Positions 1 to 10,589 of a stretch of DNA of 64,000 nucleotides are shown here, piece by piece. Source of the DNA: Mesodorylaimus sp. YZB2_4 (Eukaryota; Nematoda; Enoplea; Dorylaimida; Dorylaimidae); NCBI GenBank assembly GCA_030248295.1, contig JASANH010000209.1, positions 62,001-126,000 on the forward strand, in the 5' to 3' direction. The translations under genes were made by a program, and so were the position numbers. The stretch's first letter is position 1, and each line of letters starts with the position of its first letter. The notes under the pieces were generated by a model. It saw nothing but the letters and a program-made list of their open reading frames with translations. It did not search any database and was not told where the DNA came from.

Positions 1-499
1 CCTGCTCGGGTGCAGAGGGCTAACGATGCAATCACGAAGGAATCTGGCGATCATTTGCACGCTCCTGATCCAGCTAAAACAAAGGTGAAAGTATCGTGTC
101 GGCAATGAAACGGAAAGAATCAACGCATCAAATTGTTGCAACGGTAACTGTTTGATTGTCAGATGCAGTGAACGGTGCGCTGCCGTCAATGTCGTCGTTG
201 CAAGGTACAGTATAAAGAGCCCGGCATCATGAGAATGGAGCTTTGAATCCGCTGTCGCTGGAGGAGCTAATCATTCCTGATGAATATCAGCTAACAGAAG
301 CTGGCCATACATTCTTATGTGACAGTAGATATGTGACAAAATATGAATGCGGTCATTTGTTGCCGCGGTCTTCTGTGTCTGCGGTCATATTGCACGCGGC
401 CTTTTGACTGCGGTCTTTCGTCGGGGTGCGCCCGGGTGCGTTGGATGCCAGCCCAGTTCCCCGCGGGACCTCCACTCCGTTTTGCATATATCTGACCAG

Positions 500-880
500 T
501 AGCCCTGACCTGATGATAAGCGAGGCCGTGAGGTGACCAGCTCTCACTGCAGCTTGCCTCTGTGTGTCTCCAGCGAGCACCTCCACACGAGGGCACCCTG
601 TGCCAGCACCAGCGTCCAGGATGATGCTGGGCGAGAAGGGGGCCTTCCCGACTGGTGATCGAGAACCAGCCTCTTGCTTCTCTACTCGTTGGGCGTCCGC
701 CACTTGGCGGTACCTGGTGAGGCGCCCAGAGTCAGGTGTGCAAGGGCAGCCACGGTCTTGCTAAATCGCCGAGAACGGGCTTACTAAAGTGCCGCCCTCA
801 GCCAGAGTAGAACTGCGGCCTCCAGGTCAGGGTTGCTGGCCCAAGCAATGCGGCACCAACGCCGCGACCAACTGACCCAC
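500..880 (+). repeat. Interspersed repeat, family B, copy 1
   Basis: This ~380-bp block is repeated at 8365-8735 (shared runs include GTGAGGTGACCAGCTC, ACGAGGGCA and CCTGTGCCAGCACCAGC) and partly at 18285-18560. Short ORFs within it on both strands are not conserved between copies. Likely a transposable-element remnant. Confidence 0.7.
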
Positions 881-1064
881 CGCGACCCCATAAAACAGCA
901 ATACATAGTTGCACAGGATGTGCCCTCATTAGGAGTGCATTCTAATGACAAGAAGCACCTTTTGCGGTGGTACAGGTTTTGACGGAGCTTCCGGTCTATG
1001 TACGCGTAGAGGACATGTACTGAACCGAGCGAGCCTGTCGCACTGCTCCTGCTCTGTAGTTGTT

Positions 1065-1160
1065 GTCGTTGCTAATGTAACCCTCGTACCAGGTAGGCCG
1101 TGGCGAGTGGGGGAGAGTAATCGATACTCAATTATGGCGGGGTGACGTCGATCCCTAGTG
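1065..1160 (+). repeat. Short interspersed repeat (family A)
   Basis: The segment GTAACCCTCGTACCAGGTAG, GGCGAGTGGGGGAGAG and TAATCGATACTC recurs at 7727-7800, where it directly follows a long poly-C tract, and in weaker form around 52460-52560 (ATCGATACTCTCCC). Confidence 0.6.
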
Positions 1161-1886
1161 TTCTAGCAGTTCAAGCACATACTGTAGCTCACTGCATAGG
1201 CCCCTTGCTGGAACGTGTAGCAGGAAAACCAGCAGTTTCGAAGTCAAAAACACAGATTTCACAGCAGGGCTTTACTCTTCGGCTGATAAGAGCGGTCAGA
1301 CCAATTTTGTCCGCCAAAACTACAAGAGTGGACCGCCATCACTGACCAGCGCCAAATGTTGCCGACTTTTAAGTCGCCTACTGAAGGCAATAGAGAATAG
1401 CTACAGTAATTCACTAAACTGCACAGCATTGGCAGGGGTGGCGAATGATCATCACATGCAGCCATGGATGGTGGTGGCCATTGAAATGGCGCTACAAGTG
1501 CGCTCAAGTGCTGCCCCCTGTATCTCGCACACCATTCTGACCAGCCCCCAGATCTCTTTTGTCTCACACCTAACATTACTCGGACGGTGGGCCATAACAC
1601 ATAAACACACCCCCCTTTGACCGCGCAAGCGTACCAACATGTCCGACTCACCCACCAGCTACGGGGGAGGACAAGGCACTACGGAAACTCTCCGCTCCCT
1701 CAGCACCTTTCATAGCTAGTAGGAAGTTAGTAGTGAGCAGTGCGAAAAGCGAGCGTCGAACGAGAACACACAACCTCCTACGTGAAAAAGAAACGAGCAT
1801 GGGACGAGACGAGAACACTAGTACACAATGGAAAATATGATGCAACACTTCGCACGATTCAGCCCTCGCTTCTTCCCTTTTTCTCC

Positions 1887-4800
1887 TCACTTCTTGACCA
1901 ACTTTGTGGCGATTTTGCAAGCCATCGATTTCAGCACACCCGTGCCGCCTGAACAAAAATCGCACTTTCAGAAAATTCACGCAAACACAATGTCTGCATT
2001 ACTTTTTCCATTCTTAGCCACAGCCATCTTTGGTTCCTTCGAGGGAGGCCCCGACTTGCTGATTCCTGAAATGACATTGAAATATTGGAAAGCAGAAAAC
2101 AATGCCGAATCCATTTTACCCTTGGCGTCCAGTTTCTTCACGCCCGATTTTCCCGCGCTCACTAGAAACATACCCGAGTAAACAAGGGGTGTCTATGCAC
2201 AGAGCAGCCTTACCCTTGCCCCCCTTGGCAATGGCGATCTTCGCTTCGGCCATCGATGGTCCACGCTTGCTCGTTGCGGCTGAAGCAGGAGCATCAGGGA
2301 TGGTCACAGAACTCGACACAGCCAGCTTACATTTCCCCTTGGTGGAGCCAGGCTTCTTCGAGTCCTCCGTCAACGTCACGACATCCTCTGAAAAAAGACA
2401 CCATTTGAAACGGCTTCGACGAATTACTCGTTCGCCCCACCTTCGTTCGGGTTTCTCGGAGGACCGGGCAGTTCTAAAACAAAAAAATTGAGAGAAACGA
2501 TGTCGAAAGAAGAAGCAGGCCACGCTCTCACCGATCATTTCATTGTTGTTTCCGTCGGTGCACAGGCGTTTCACCGCACCAGCGTAGACTGCGAAGAGCT
2601 TGTTGACCCGCTTGTCCGGTTTCCCAGCCAGGCACTTCAACTTCGGGCTCATGATGTCGACGCGGTGCATACGCACGAACTGAAAGAAATATGGTGCGAG
2701 GACACCAACAACTGGCCCCGAGTCCGACTCACCCTCACCACACCCAGCAGATTCACGCGTCCGTGCCGCGTCCACGATTGCTCGGCCAAGTAGCTGGCAC
2801 TGACCACAGCCGACTTGGTCACACCATTCCTGCACAGGAAGACCACGTTGGGACACGACTTGTTGGCGTCCATGTGAATCTTGACGAGAGCCACAGCATC
2901 AGCCACCATTTTCGAGTCGATGGAGTCGAAGTTTTCGTGGTTCATGTAGACCAAGGTCACCTGCAAAAGGGTGGAATATGGAAATGATGACGCGGGAAAC
3001 AAGCAACGGACTACTCACACTGAACTCGTTGACGATCTCCTGTCCATCCGCGTCAAGCACAGGCTGAATGAACTTGCCAGAAACGCAGATGACAGAGCAC
3101 TGGCCTCGTCCCCTCACAACTGATCCACTGAGCACGTACTCGCCGCAGCCTTCCTTCTTGATCGTGATCGTCTCCCCATCCAATGGAAAGAATTTGAAGC
3201 AGCGTGTCGCTTCCTCCGCCAAGCAGACCACCGAGATCTGAAAGGACTGAGGATGAAGTCTCGTGGTTGACAAGAGCAGGACTCGTCGATACCTCGCTGT
3301 GCTCGATGAAATTCCAGAAGGCCAAAGCTTCGTTCCGATTTTGCGGGAATGCGCCCACAAACGCCCTGTTCGCCGCGAAGCCGCGCATCATGCTCAAGTT
3401 CAGACGCACCTTGACCGGCTTCTTGCCTTTCCTGGCGTCGATCAACTTCCAGGTCACCATGGTGTCTTCGGCGATGGAAATGCGCACGGATTTTTTCCCA
3501 ACATAGTTGGGCACTTCCGCCGAATCCCAGTTGCGCTTCATGGACTTGGCTTTCACGTCCTCCTCGAATGCTTTGATCTTTGGGTTCAGGACTGGATCGT
3601 CCTCGGTGGTGATGAAGGGGTCCGCCACCAGCGCCAGCTCAGTGGCATTGTCAACGTAGTCGGAAGCGATGGAGTCCACCATGCTTTGTTGGAGGAGCGC
3701 ATTGTCCCCGTGTTTGGCTGTCTGCTCTTGGTTTCGACCTTCCACCTTATTGGCGTACTGCAGAGCCACGAGGGTGATTTCTGGGAAAACAATATTCAAT
3801 TACCTCGGAGGCCAGGGTCTGAGGTCTGCTTACTGTCTCTTCGGATGGCGACGATGGCGACTGTGATGATGGCGATGGCGATGATGAGGACGAGGGAGAG
3901 GACGGCGCACAGAGCAATAAGTAAGTCTGAAAGACACACCGTCAAATTGTGCGCAGAGAGCAGATACGCATACTGCACCTTTCTTGTCGTTGTAGGGGTC
4001 GATTGTTGTCCAGTTGTCAGGTATCGTGCTGTTGAACACTTCGATGATCGTCACTGGTTCTTCCGTTTCTGAAAAACGGAAAGCTGAAACTGGAGCACAG
4101 CTTGGCATGCTCGCTCACCCTCGGACTTGACCTGCGCTTCGAAGGGCTCGGACGTGAACTTTTTCGATGGATGTTGGCCGTCGAACGAGAAGCGCAGACG
4201 GAGGACGCACGTGTAAGCGCCCGATTCGGTCACACCCAGGACTTTGCCCGTCTGAAATGGATGGAATGCAGATTGAGAGGGATCTCTGGTTCAGTTCATA
4301 CCCCGATCATTTTCCCGTCACGGAACCACTGGTACACATGGTGAGAATGTTGCAGCAGCCAACCACCGCCCACCACTTCTGCCTTCAGAGCAATCAACTT
4401 CTCGTTTTCGTCGTAGATCGGCTTGATTTTGACAAGCAACCGTTCTAAAACAGCAGAAATTCTGTTAGTGCTTCGAGAATGCTCAGCGAGGACGGACTCA
4501 CCGAAGACGACGAGGGGGTGGAAGAGCGTGGCCCGGCTCTCGTTGTTGCCCACGTACTCGCAACTCAGAGTGAGGAGGTCCGTGTTGGCGAAGACGGTCT
4601 CATTGAAGGTCAAAGGAACGCTGCCCGTGATCTTCGTCCTGGTTTGCCTGTCCAAGACGAAGCCCGTCAGATTCTTGATCTCGCAAATCAGGTCCACATC
4701 GACCCCAAACGCATCAGAACGCGGTAAGAAGAACAGCCACCCGGTGGAATTCCTTTGCTCAAGGTCAATCACGATCGGTGAGCCGAAGCGGCGTTTCTTT

Positions 4801-6057
4801 TTCGAATCGTGCGGAAAATGCGCGGATGGTATTTCGTCGTCGTCTAAATGAATAAAAAATTAGTCGATACAGGAAATAAGTGAAAGTTCATACCTGGGCA
4901 GTCATCGCGTTTCATCCAGGCGGTCGCAATGTAATTCAAAGCGTACATGGCGCACGATGTTTCGGCCCCTCCCGGGCACAGGAGGCCTGACCAGAATGGT
5001 GTCAGGTGCTTGCACCAAAAGTTCTTCAGGCTGCCGCAGGTGGTCTTTTCCACGTTGTTGTTGGTGGATGTGTAGAAGCAGAGGCCGGTGCAGTTCTCCG
5101 GGATGTCCTCGTCGTTGTAGGGACCTGGAAGGAAAATTGTTTCGCGATTTATCGACTTGACAATTAATGAGTCGGGACTTTGATGATCGAATCTAATCGT
5201 AAGGTCATATACAGAACTAAGAATGAGTGAAAGGCACAAGGCGAAGGGCTGAACGTGCAATATGCCAGAGTTCGAGGCGGAAGATTGGAGCCCATTCAGC
5301 CCTTTGCACTTGTTTTATGGCCATCATCCATCACCGATATTATGGTTGATCGACAAAATATCGATCGATAATTGCATTATTGGCTGTCAGCCAATAACCG
5401 ATAATCGCCTTATCGGGCGGACCTTGGCCATCATGTGTCGATCTCAACCCATTCAAAAACAGATTCTAGGGGGAGAGCCAAAGAAAGAAACTACTTACAG
5501 AGGGCGAAGGGGATGGTGATGCTCACAGCCGACGGTTGGCCTCGGTAGCGGGCGAAGAGCTTCCTCGACAGCAGTTCTTCGACGATGGTCAGGCGGAAGA
5601 TGGTTCGATTTTTGCTTGGATCGCAGGATTCAGTTTGGATCACGCGGGCGGTCTCATCCACGATTTCGGACACGGTCGATTCGGTGCACGGGTTGTTGGC
5701 TGGGTTGACCGAGATCACCAAAGTGGAGTTCAGAAAGGGCAGCCCAGATTTCCAGTTGAGTGGATCGAAAAAGCCGGATTGCTCGAAATCGATTTCTAAT
5801 ACGAACGAAAACCCATAAAATATTACGAAGTGCGCGAAAAAAGTTTACAATTTATCTTACGTGGTGGATACGCCGGTGCAGCCTGCATCTTGAAGCGGGC
5901 GGCGTGATCGTGCCAGGCTGAAAATGTGAGGTTGTAAGAAAATAATACGAAAAAATGAACGATGCGTACCGAACGGCATTTCGAACATTCTCAAAGGGTA
6001 AGCGGCGGCGGTCGAAATCATGACGGCAATAAAAACCAAGCAGAACGACGTCTTCAT
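1887..6057 (-). CDS. Receptor-type protein-tyrosine phosphatase with degenerate active site (17 exons)
   Basis: Probable membrane pseudophosphatase. Exons, 5' to 3' on the minus strand: 6057-5970, 5917-5861, 5795-5499, 5124-4894, 4843-4502, 4444-4302, 4251-4119, 4068-3979, 3926-3834, 3780-3293, 3237-3019, 2960-2733, 2679-2532, 2387-2214, 2161-2120, 2065-2003, 1948-1887. All junctions keep frame and give 965 aa. The start (MKTSFCLVF) opens a clear signal peptide. Residues to ~460 are extracellular, Cys-rich with N-glycosylation sites and Ig-like strands (DLICEI, YTCVLRL). Exon 9 is one TM helix (~463-486). Exons 10-13 follow a PTP domain (AFVGAFPQNRNEALAFW, then the FVRMHR helix). The signature loop reads FLCRNGVTKSA where active enzymes have HCSAGxGRTG: Cys ~770 is kept, His and the invariant Arg are not. 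The WPD loop reads NFD. A Lys/Ser-rich tail of ~110 aa follows. Single PTP domain. Ligand unknown. The family call is fairly sure; inactivity is inferred. Confidence 0.8.
5330..5421. repeat. Palindromic TATCG repeat cluster in the phosphatase intron
   Basis: ACCGATATTATGG, ATCGATCGATAATTGC, AACCGATAATCG and CTTATCGGGCGGACC form overlapping inverted repeats related to those at 54572 and 55955. Confidence 0.6.
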
Positions 6058-6214
6058 TTTCGGGGAATTCACGCCGAAGGAAAACAGTGGAACGGATCAA
6101 AAAGCGAAGAAAAAAACGAGAAGAAACGACGCTGAATTTAGCGCAGCCGAAGTGTGCAGACGCAAAGAACTGAAATGACGAACTTTACGTTCGGTCTCTT
6201 AGCGCACACAGTCT

Positions 6215-6320
6215 GTTAGCTCCGCCCCTAATGCATGGCAATGCCGGATTGGTTGGTTGCCCGCGCACACAACCAATAAGCTCCGTTTCTGATATGTTCC
6301 GCTCGCTGATTGGTCGGTGG
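6215..6320 (-). promoter_or_regulatory. CCAAT/GC-box cluster upstream of the receptor phosphatase gene
   Basis: About 160-260 bp upstream of the phosphatase ATG are a GC box (CTCCGCCCC at ~6220) and three CCAAT boxes in both orientations (ATTGG ~6248, CCAAT ~6272, GATTGG ~6308). This spacing suits an NF-Y/Sp-type proximal promoter. No TATA box is evident. The role is inferred from motif clustering only. Confidence 0.4.
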
Positions 6321-6543
6321 AGGGGGATCTTTTCGTGCGCATAAACGGGGTGCGAGGTGCGGTGAAGGTTTCGCTGTCGATGTCGTGGGGTTTCCTTCGA
6401 CAGAGGAGAATACCAGCATACGAGTCGATGTGACACGATGATCATGCATTTTTCGGGACCAGCAGTTGCAACCTGCTTCTGGGGACTATGAAGTATTTGC
6501 GTAGCTGCAAATCGGCGCAGTATTTTTGGTTTCTTTTTTCTAG

Positions 6544-7200
6544 TGCTCTTGAATTCTTGGTATGAACTGGTCTGTGGGCAAGGTTTGCATTGCCTTGGTC
6601 AAGTCCATAATCACCAGGTGGCAAAGTTCAGACGATGCATGCGTCGATGATGCTCAGACGACGCCTGACATTGAACCTAATAAGGACTTCCAGGCGTTGG
6701 ACCTTTTTGAGTGACACTGGTCAGATGACTTCAGAAAAGCCTTTTCAGGTTCATATTCCGCTTCGCCTTGTCACACAGCGACAGTTCAAGTTTCCGTACA
6801 TTATCCAGTAAATCAACGACCCGCACGCCTCTTCGCTGATAAATATTGCCGTATAAAATCAAACACAATTCTCTATCTACGGTCACTCAGATACGGTACT
6901 CCTGGTGGTCATATATCGCAAATGCACTTCCGAACACAAAAACCTGCACGCGTCCTCGAGGAAATCCAAAAAACCATGTCAGTGATCGGAAGATCATCTG
7001 CCGACGAAGCCCGGCATCACACTAAACGAAGCAACGATCTGACGCCTGGAAGTCCTTATGTTAGGTATAATGATGTCAGACGTCGTCTGAGCACCATCGA
7101 CACATGCATCGTCTGAACTTTGCTACCTGGTGATTATGGACTTGACCAAGGCAATGCAAACCTTGCCCACAGACCAGTTCATACCAGGAATTCAAGAGCA
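6544..7200. mobile_element. 657-bp foldback / MITE-like element
   Basis: The ends are near-perfect inverted repeats: TGCTCTTGAATTC...TGGTATGAACTGG at 6544 and its reverse complement ending at 7200. Arms extend ~160 bp (6544-6703 against ~7040-7200), with the outer ~110 bp almost identical. The interior of ~330 bp has no credible protein. Typical of a non-autonomous DNA transposon. I see no clear target-site duplication. Confidence 0.8.
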
Positions 7201-7695
7201 GTCCTCTACGTTTGCGTTTTGGTATCACGTTTTGTGTTCTATTTTGAGATTTGATGAGTGGGAGACTTGATGTCGTTTTTTCTTTTTCGTACTATCACAT
7301 TTTTAGTATCATGTGTGTTGTGTTTTATGTTTCTTGTGCTCCTAGTGCGCATATGCGTTTGCACAAGAATAAAATATGATGATGATGATCTACCCATGCC
7401 TGCAAGCAAGCCAAACTGGACACTCGACCATGATCTTGCTCCCGAGCTCTTGCAGGCCCCAACTCGGGAGAGGCAAACCGGCTACCTGAACAAGTGCACT
7501 GATAAGCTGGAGATGCTGGACGGTGTAATAGGCATGGGCTGGACATTCATGCCTATTACACCTTTTCTTTTGAGTTCCTACTGTACTGCTGATCATCTGC
7601 GTCGAGTAGGCTCAGCATGCAGGCATCTTGTGAGTGTGTAAGCTTGTGAGTGTCAGTTTGAAAAAGATCCGCGGTAAAGCGTGTCAAGAATACAT

Positions 7696-7805
7696 TCCCC
7701 CCCCCCCCCCCCCCCCCCCTAGCTGTAACCCTCAGACAGGTAGGCCATGGCGAGTGGGCGAGAGTAATCGATACTCTACCCTGGCCGGTAGACGTCAACC
7801 TCATG
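7696..7805 (+). repeat. Poly-C tract followed by family A repeat
   Basis: About 22 consecutive C at ~7698-7719, then a family A repeat. Comparable homopolymer C or G runs lie at ~8347, 12122, 14586 (G), 17743, 31267, 36127 (G), 46265 and 46945. Confidence 0.8.
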
Positions 7806-8340
7806 AGTTGAATCTAGGGCATGTATAGTCGCGAGACTAACCTGCCTCCTGTCGAAGTTTTTGTCCCATACTCTCCCCACGCCTCCCTGCACGGGTTGCA
7901 ATGCCCTGCGCTGGAATTCCAGCTGAATACTTTCGAGAATATGGGTCCTGAGCGGGATCGAAGATGAGGACATTGCACCCCTCGAACTGATATGCCCACT
8001 ACCACTGCGGCTGCCGTCCCTAGAACCCGCCACCAACACTTAATGTGGCTGGACCCGGGTGAGCTGGGAGGGAAACCGCATTGCTTGACGTGAGGGCGGC
8101 CAAGCGGGTCGATGATGGAAGAGAGGAGTCCCCAATCGTTGTGTTGTTTCCCGCACAAAGGATGCTGCACTGACAATGAGCCGAACTTACGAGAATTTGC
8201 AAGCAAGACTAGGACGGATCACGCAATGCACAATGAAATATCAGATCGATTTCACTCCCAAAGGCTTTCAAAGATGGCGATTCTCGGACACGGGGTCACA
8301 AGGTTGCAAGCTCTGTAACTCCACGGGACTTGCAACCCAC

Positions 8341-8735
8341 GGGACCCCACCCCCCCCCCCCCCCCAGCAAGTCCGTGAGGTGACCAGCTCACACGGCAGC
8401 TTCCCTCTCCACTGGGAGCACCACCATACGAGGGCATCCTGTGCCAGCACCAGCATCCCAGGATGATACTGGCCGATAATGGAGGGCCCTTCCTGATTGG
8501 CCTTCTGGAACCAGCCTAGTGCTCCTCCACACGTTCGGCGTCCGCTGGGCGACTCACTTGATAGTACGGGGTTAGTCGCCCAGAGCCAGTGTGCAAAGGC
8601 CAGTGACGGCCTTACTAAATCGCAGTCGATGACCATTTCCCTCTCTGAGAACAGGCTTACTAAAGTGTCGTTCCAAGCCAGAGTAGAAGTGTGGCCTCCT
8701 GGTCAGGGCTATTGGGCAAAACAATGCGGGACTGA
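8341..8735 (+). repeat. Interspersed repeat, family B, copy 2, with poly-C tract
   Basis: Second copy of the block at 500-880, led by a pure C run at ~8347-8366. Copies diverge by substitutions and small indels, and no frame is preserved between them, which argues against coding. Confidence 0.7.
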
Positions 8736-9630
8736 AGTCATCATTGCTCTGTGAGTACATGAGTTGACAGCACACCCGACTCCCAATCGCTGGTTTACCT
8801 TAGCATCGAATTGATGAAATCCGTCTCAGATATCAGTTCTAAAACTCTAACCTGAGCAATCAAGGTGTAATATCAAATTAAAGAGTGGAACCTGTTTTAA
8901 TAAGCCTGGATCCGCTCTACGGGGGGAAGGAGCTGATGGAGCTTTCGCACCAGGCAAAAAACCCAGGCAGCCAACCAAGTCTTCCACCTGGTCCATGACT
9001 GAAACTCTCTCACCTCCATGCAGAGGATCACTTGCCAGACAAGCCTGCATTGCAGCCATTCGCAACAAATGCGATCGTCCGGCCGTGTTTCGACTTTAGG
9101 AAGAAGAGGTGACGCAAATCGGTAGCCGTTGACGGACGCGTGCCTTGTTGCCGGCGTATGCGTTAGGAAACTAGCGTTTATATAAATAGAACTCTTTCAA
9201 ACCGACCGTACACTATGACAGTAAAGCGAAAAGCCTCGTTCTTACGTCCTAACATGATAACCGGCCTAGCGGGTGTAAAGTGTCATCTATCGTCCTTCTT
9301 TACATCACTCGCGGTTGCTCTCCAATCCGCGACAAGAGGCCCAGCAAGTTTGAGGAAGGGGGGGTTGACGGATTATATGCTGGCGTGAATGGAAGAGAAC
9401 TGCTCTACCTCTCCTATTGTACTGTAGGTCAGAGGCATAGATGAGACTGACCTTGAGAGCGAGTTCGAGGTAGAGTGACTGATTTGGTCTGCCTGCAAGC
9501 ACTGTCTTGAGTTCCTGATCTGAATCTAGCTCGAGGCAATTCTGAGGCTTTCCCCCTCAGAAGCGTGTATGGCGACGCTTTGACCTCTCCTGGGCACAGC
9601 AAGTTTGACCCAAATAGAGTCAGGTGATCC

Positions 9631-9790
9631 GTGGCCGGCCTCGTGGCCGGGTGGTTTAGGCGTCTGCCTCTCACGCCAGGTGCGCAGTTACGGGCGAGTG
9701 TTCGACTCGCGGGCCGGTAAAATGTGCCCCTTCACCCTCGAGTGCGCATAAGCGTTTGGTGATGTGGTAAAAAATGAACATGAACATCGC
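9631..9790 (+). repeat. tRNA-Glu-like SINE, copy 1
   Basis: An internal A box (TGGCCGGGTGG, ~9644) and B box (TGTTCGACTCG, ~9699) flank an anticodon-loop-like CCTCTCACG, the tRNA-Glu(CTC) loop. The body after the tRNA part (CTCGAGTGCGCATAAGCG...) matches the body of the copy at 28645. Confidence 0.7.
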
Positions 9791-10589
9791 ACCGAAGTTC
9801 TTAAAGACTATACTGCTGGTCTTACCCAAGTTGCGGTCAGTGGCTATGCAAAAGCGAAGCCAAATACGGCGCGTTTTTGTGCTTGGTGGGCTGATGTAGT
9901 TTGATGAGGAGACACTGCGATGAAGACCTTGGACAGCCTCGTCTGCCTTGAGCCCTTGAAGATATGGGCTGGGGCAACAGTAAAAGCTGCGAATTAGATT
10001 TGTGGAACTGTTTTTAAGCGCCGTGCACAGCAGATTTGCCGACCACCCTGCTCGTCGTTCTGTCGAGTCCCTTGAACTTCCATTCTGATCAAATAAATAT
10101 CGCATAGCCCAATAATGGCATTTCCGCGAGGAAAGTGTTTGTCCTGTGGGTTAGGCCTGCCTGCGATAAGTGGCTGGACGAGAAAGATGCCCGTTCCCAC
10201 AATTGGGATTTCAGGTCGGCCTCTGTGCAATATTTGAATTACGCGCCTTTTTGAAATGGTCCAGGTTACTGTAGGAACTGACCTGTGCGCGAGCACAATG
10301 ATTATATATATCGCGTGCAGAGGTTTGGTTGGTGGGGCTTTCCATGTCCAAATTAGGCTTGATTAGTTCATCCACTTCCGTTTTCTGGCCGATCGTCTTT
10401 TTTATCCTATGATACTAAGGATAGAGAAGACTTTTTGAATCGATTCGGTCGCTATTTATTTTTTCGCTTCAATATTTTTGTATACTAACTAAACGATCAT
10501 CAGAGGTGCCGTGTGGAACCTTCGTGGCAAAGGATTCGAATCACCTGACTTTATTGACACGTGTGTCTTTTCCTTGATCAAGTACGACT

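Larger units (their letters stand above)
1..1886. other. Left-edge intergenic region, repeats only
   Basis: Contains the family B block (500-880) and the family A repeat (1065-1160). The remaining ORFs are short, overlap on both strands and show no domain. The phosphatase 3' untranslated region presumably begins at 1886 and runs leftward. Confidence 0.5.
6058..10589. other. 4.5-kb intergenic region without a recognisable gene
   Basis: Between the phosphatase promoter and the DNAJ start I find a foldback element (6544-7200), family A and B repeats, a SINE (about 9631-9790) and short non-conserved ORFs. The ORF at 7258-7641 (+) has a hydrophobic N-terminus but no family resemblance. Confidence 0.6.

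Noticed and set aside
2116..2856. 246-codon minus-strand ORF read as one gene
   Set aside because: It reads through introns of the phosphatase. Splice sites at 2680-2732 and 2388-2531 explain the coding parts.
3263..4072. 269-codon plus-strand ORF opposite the phosphatase exons
   Set aside because: It is the antisense shadow of phosphatase exons 8-10 and introns, and shows no domain.
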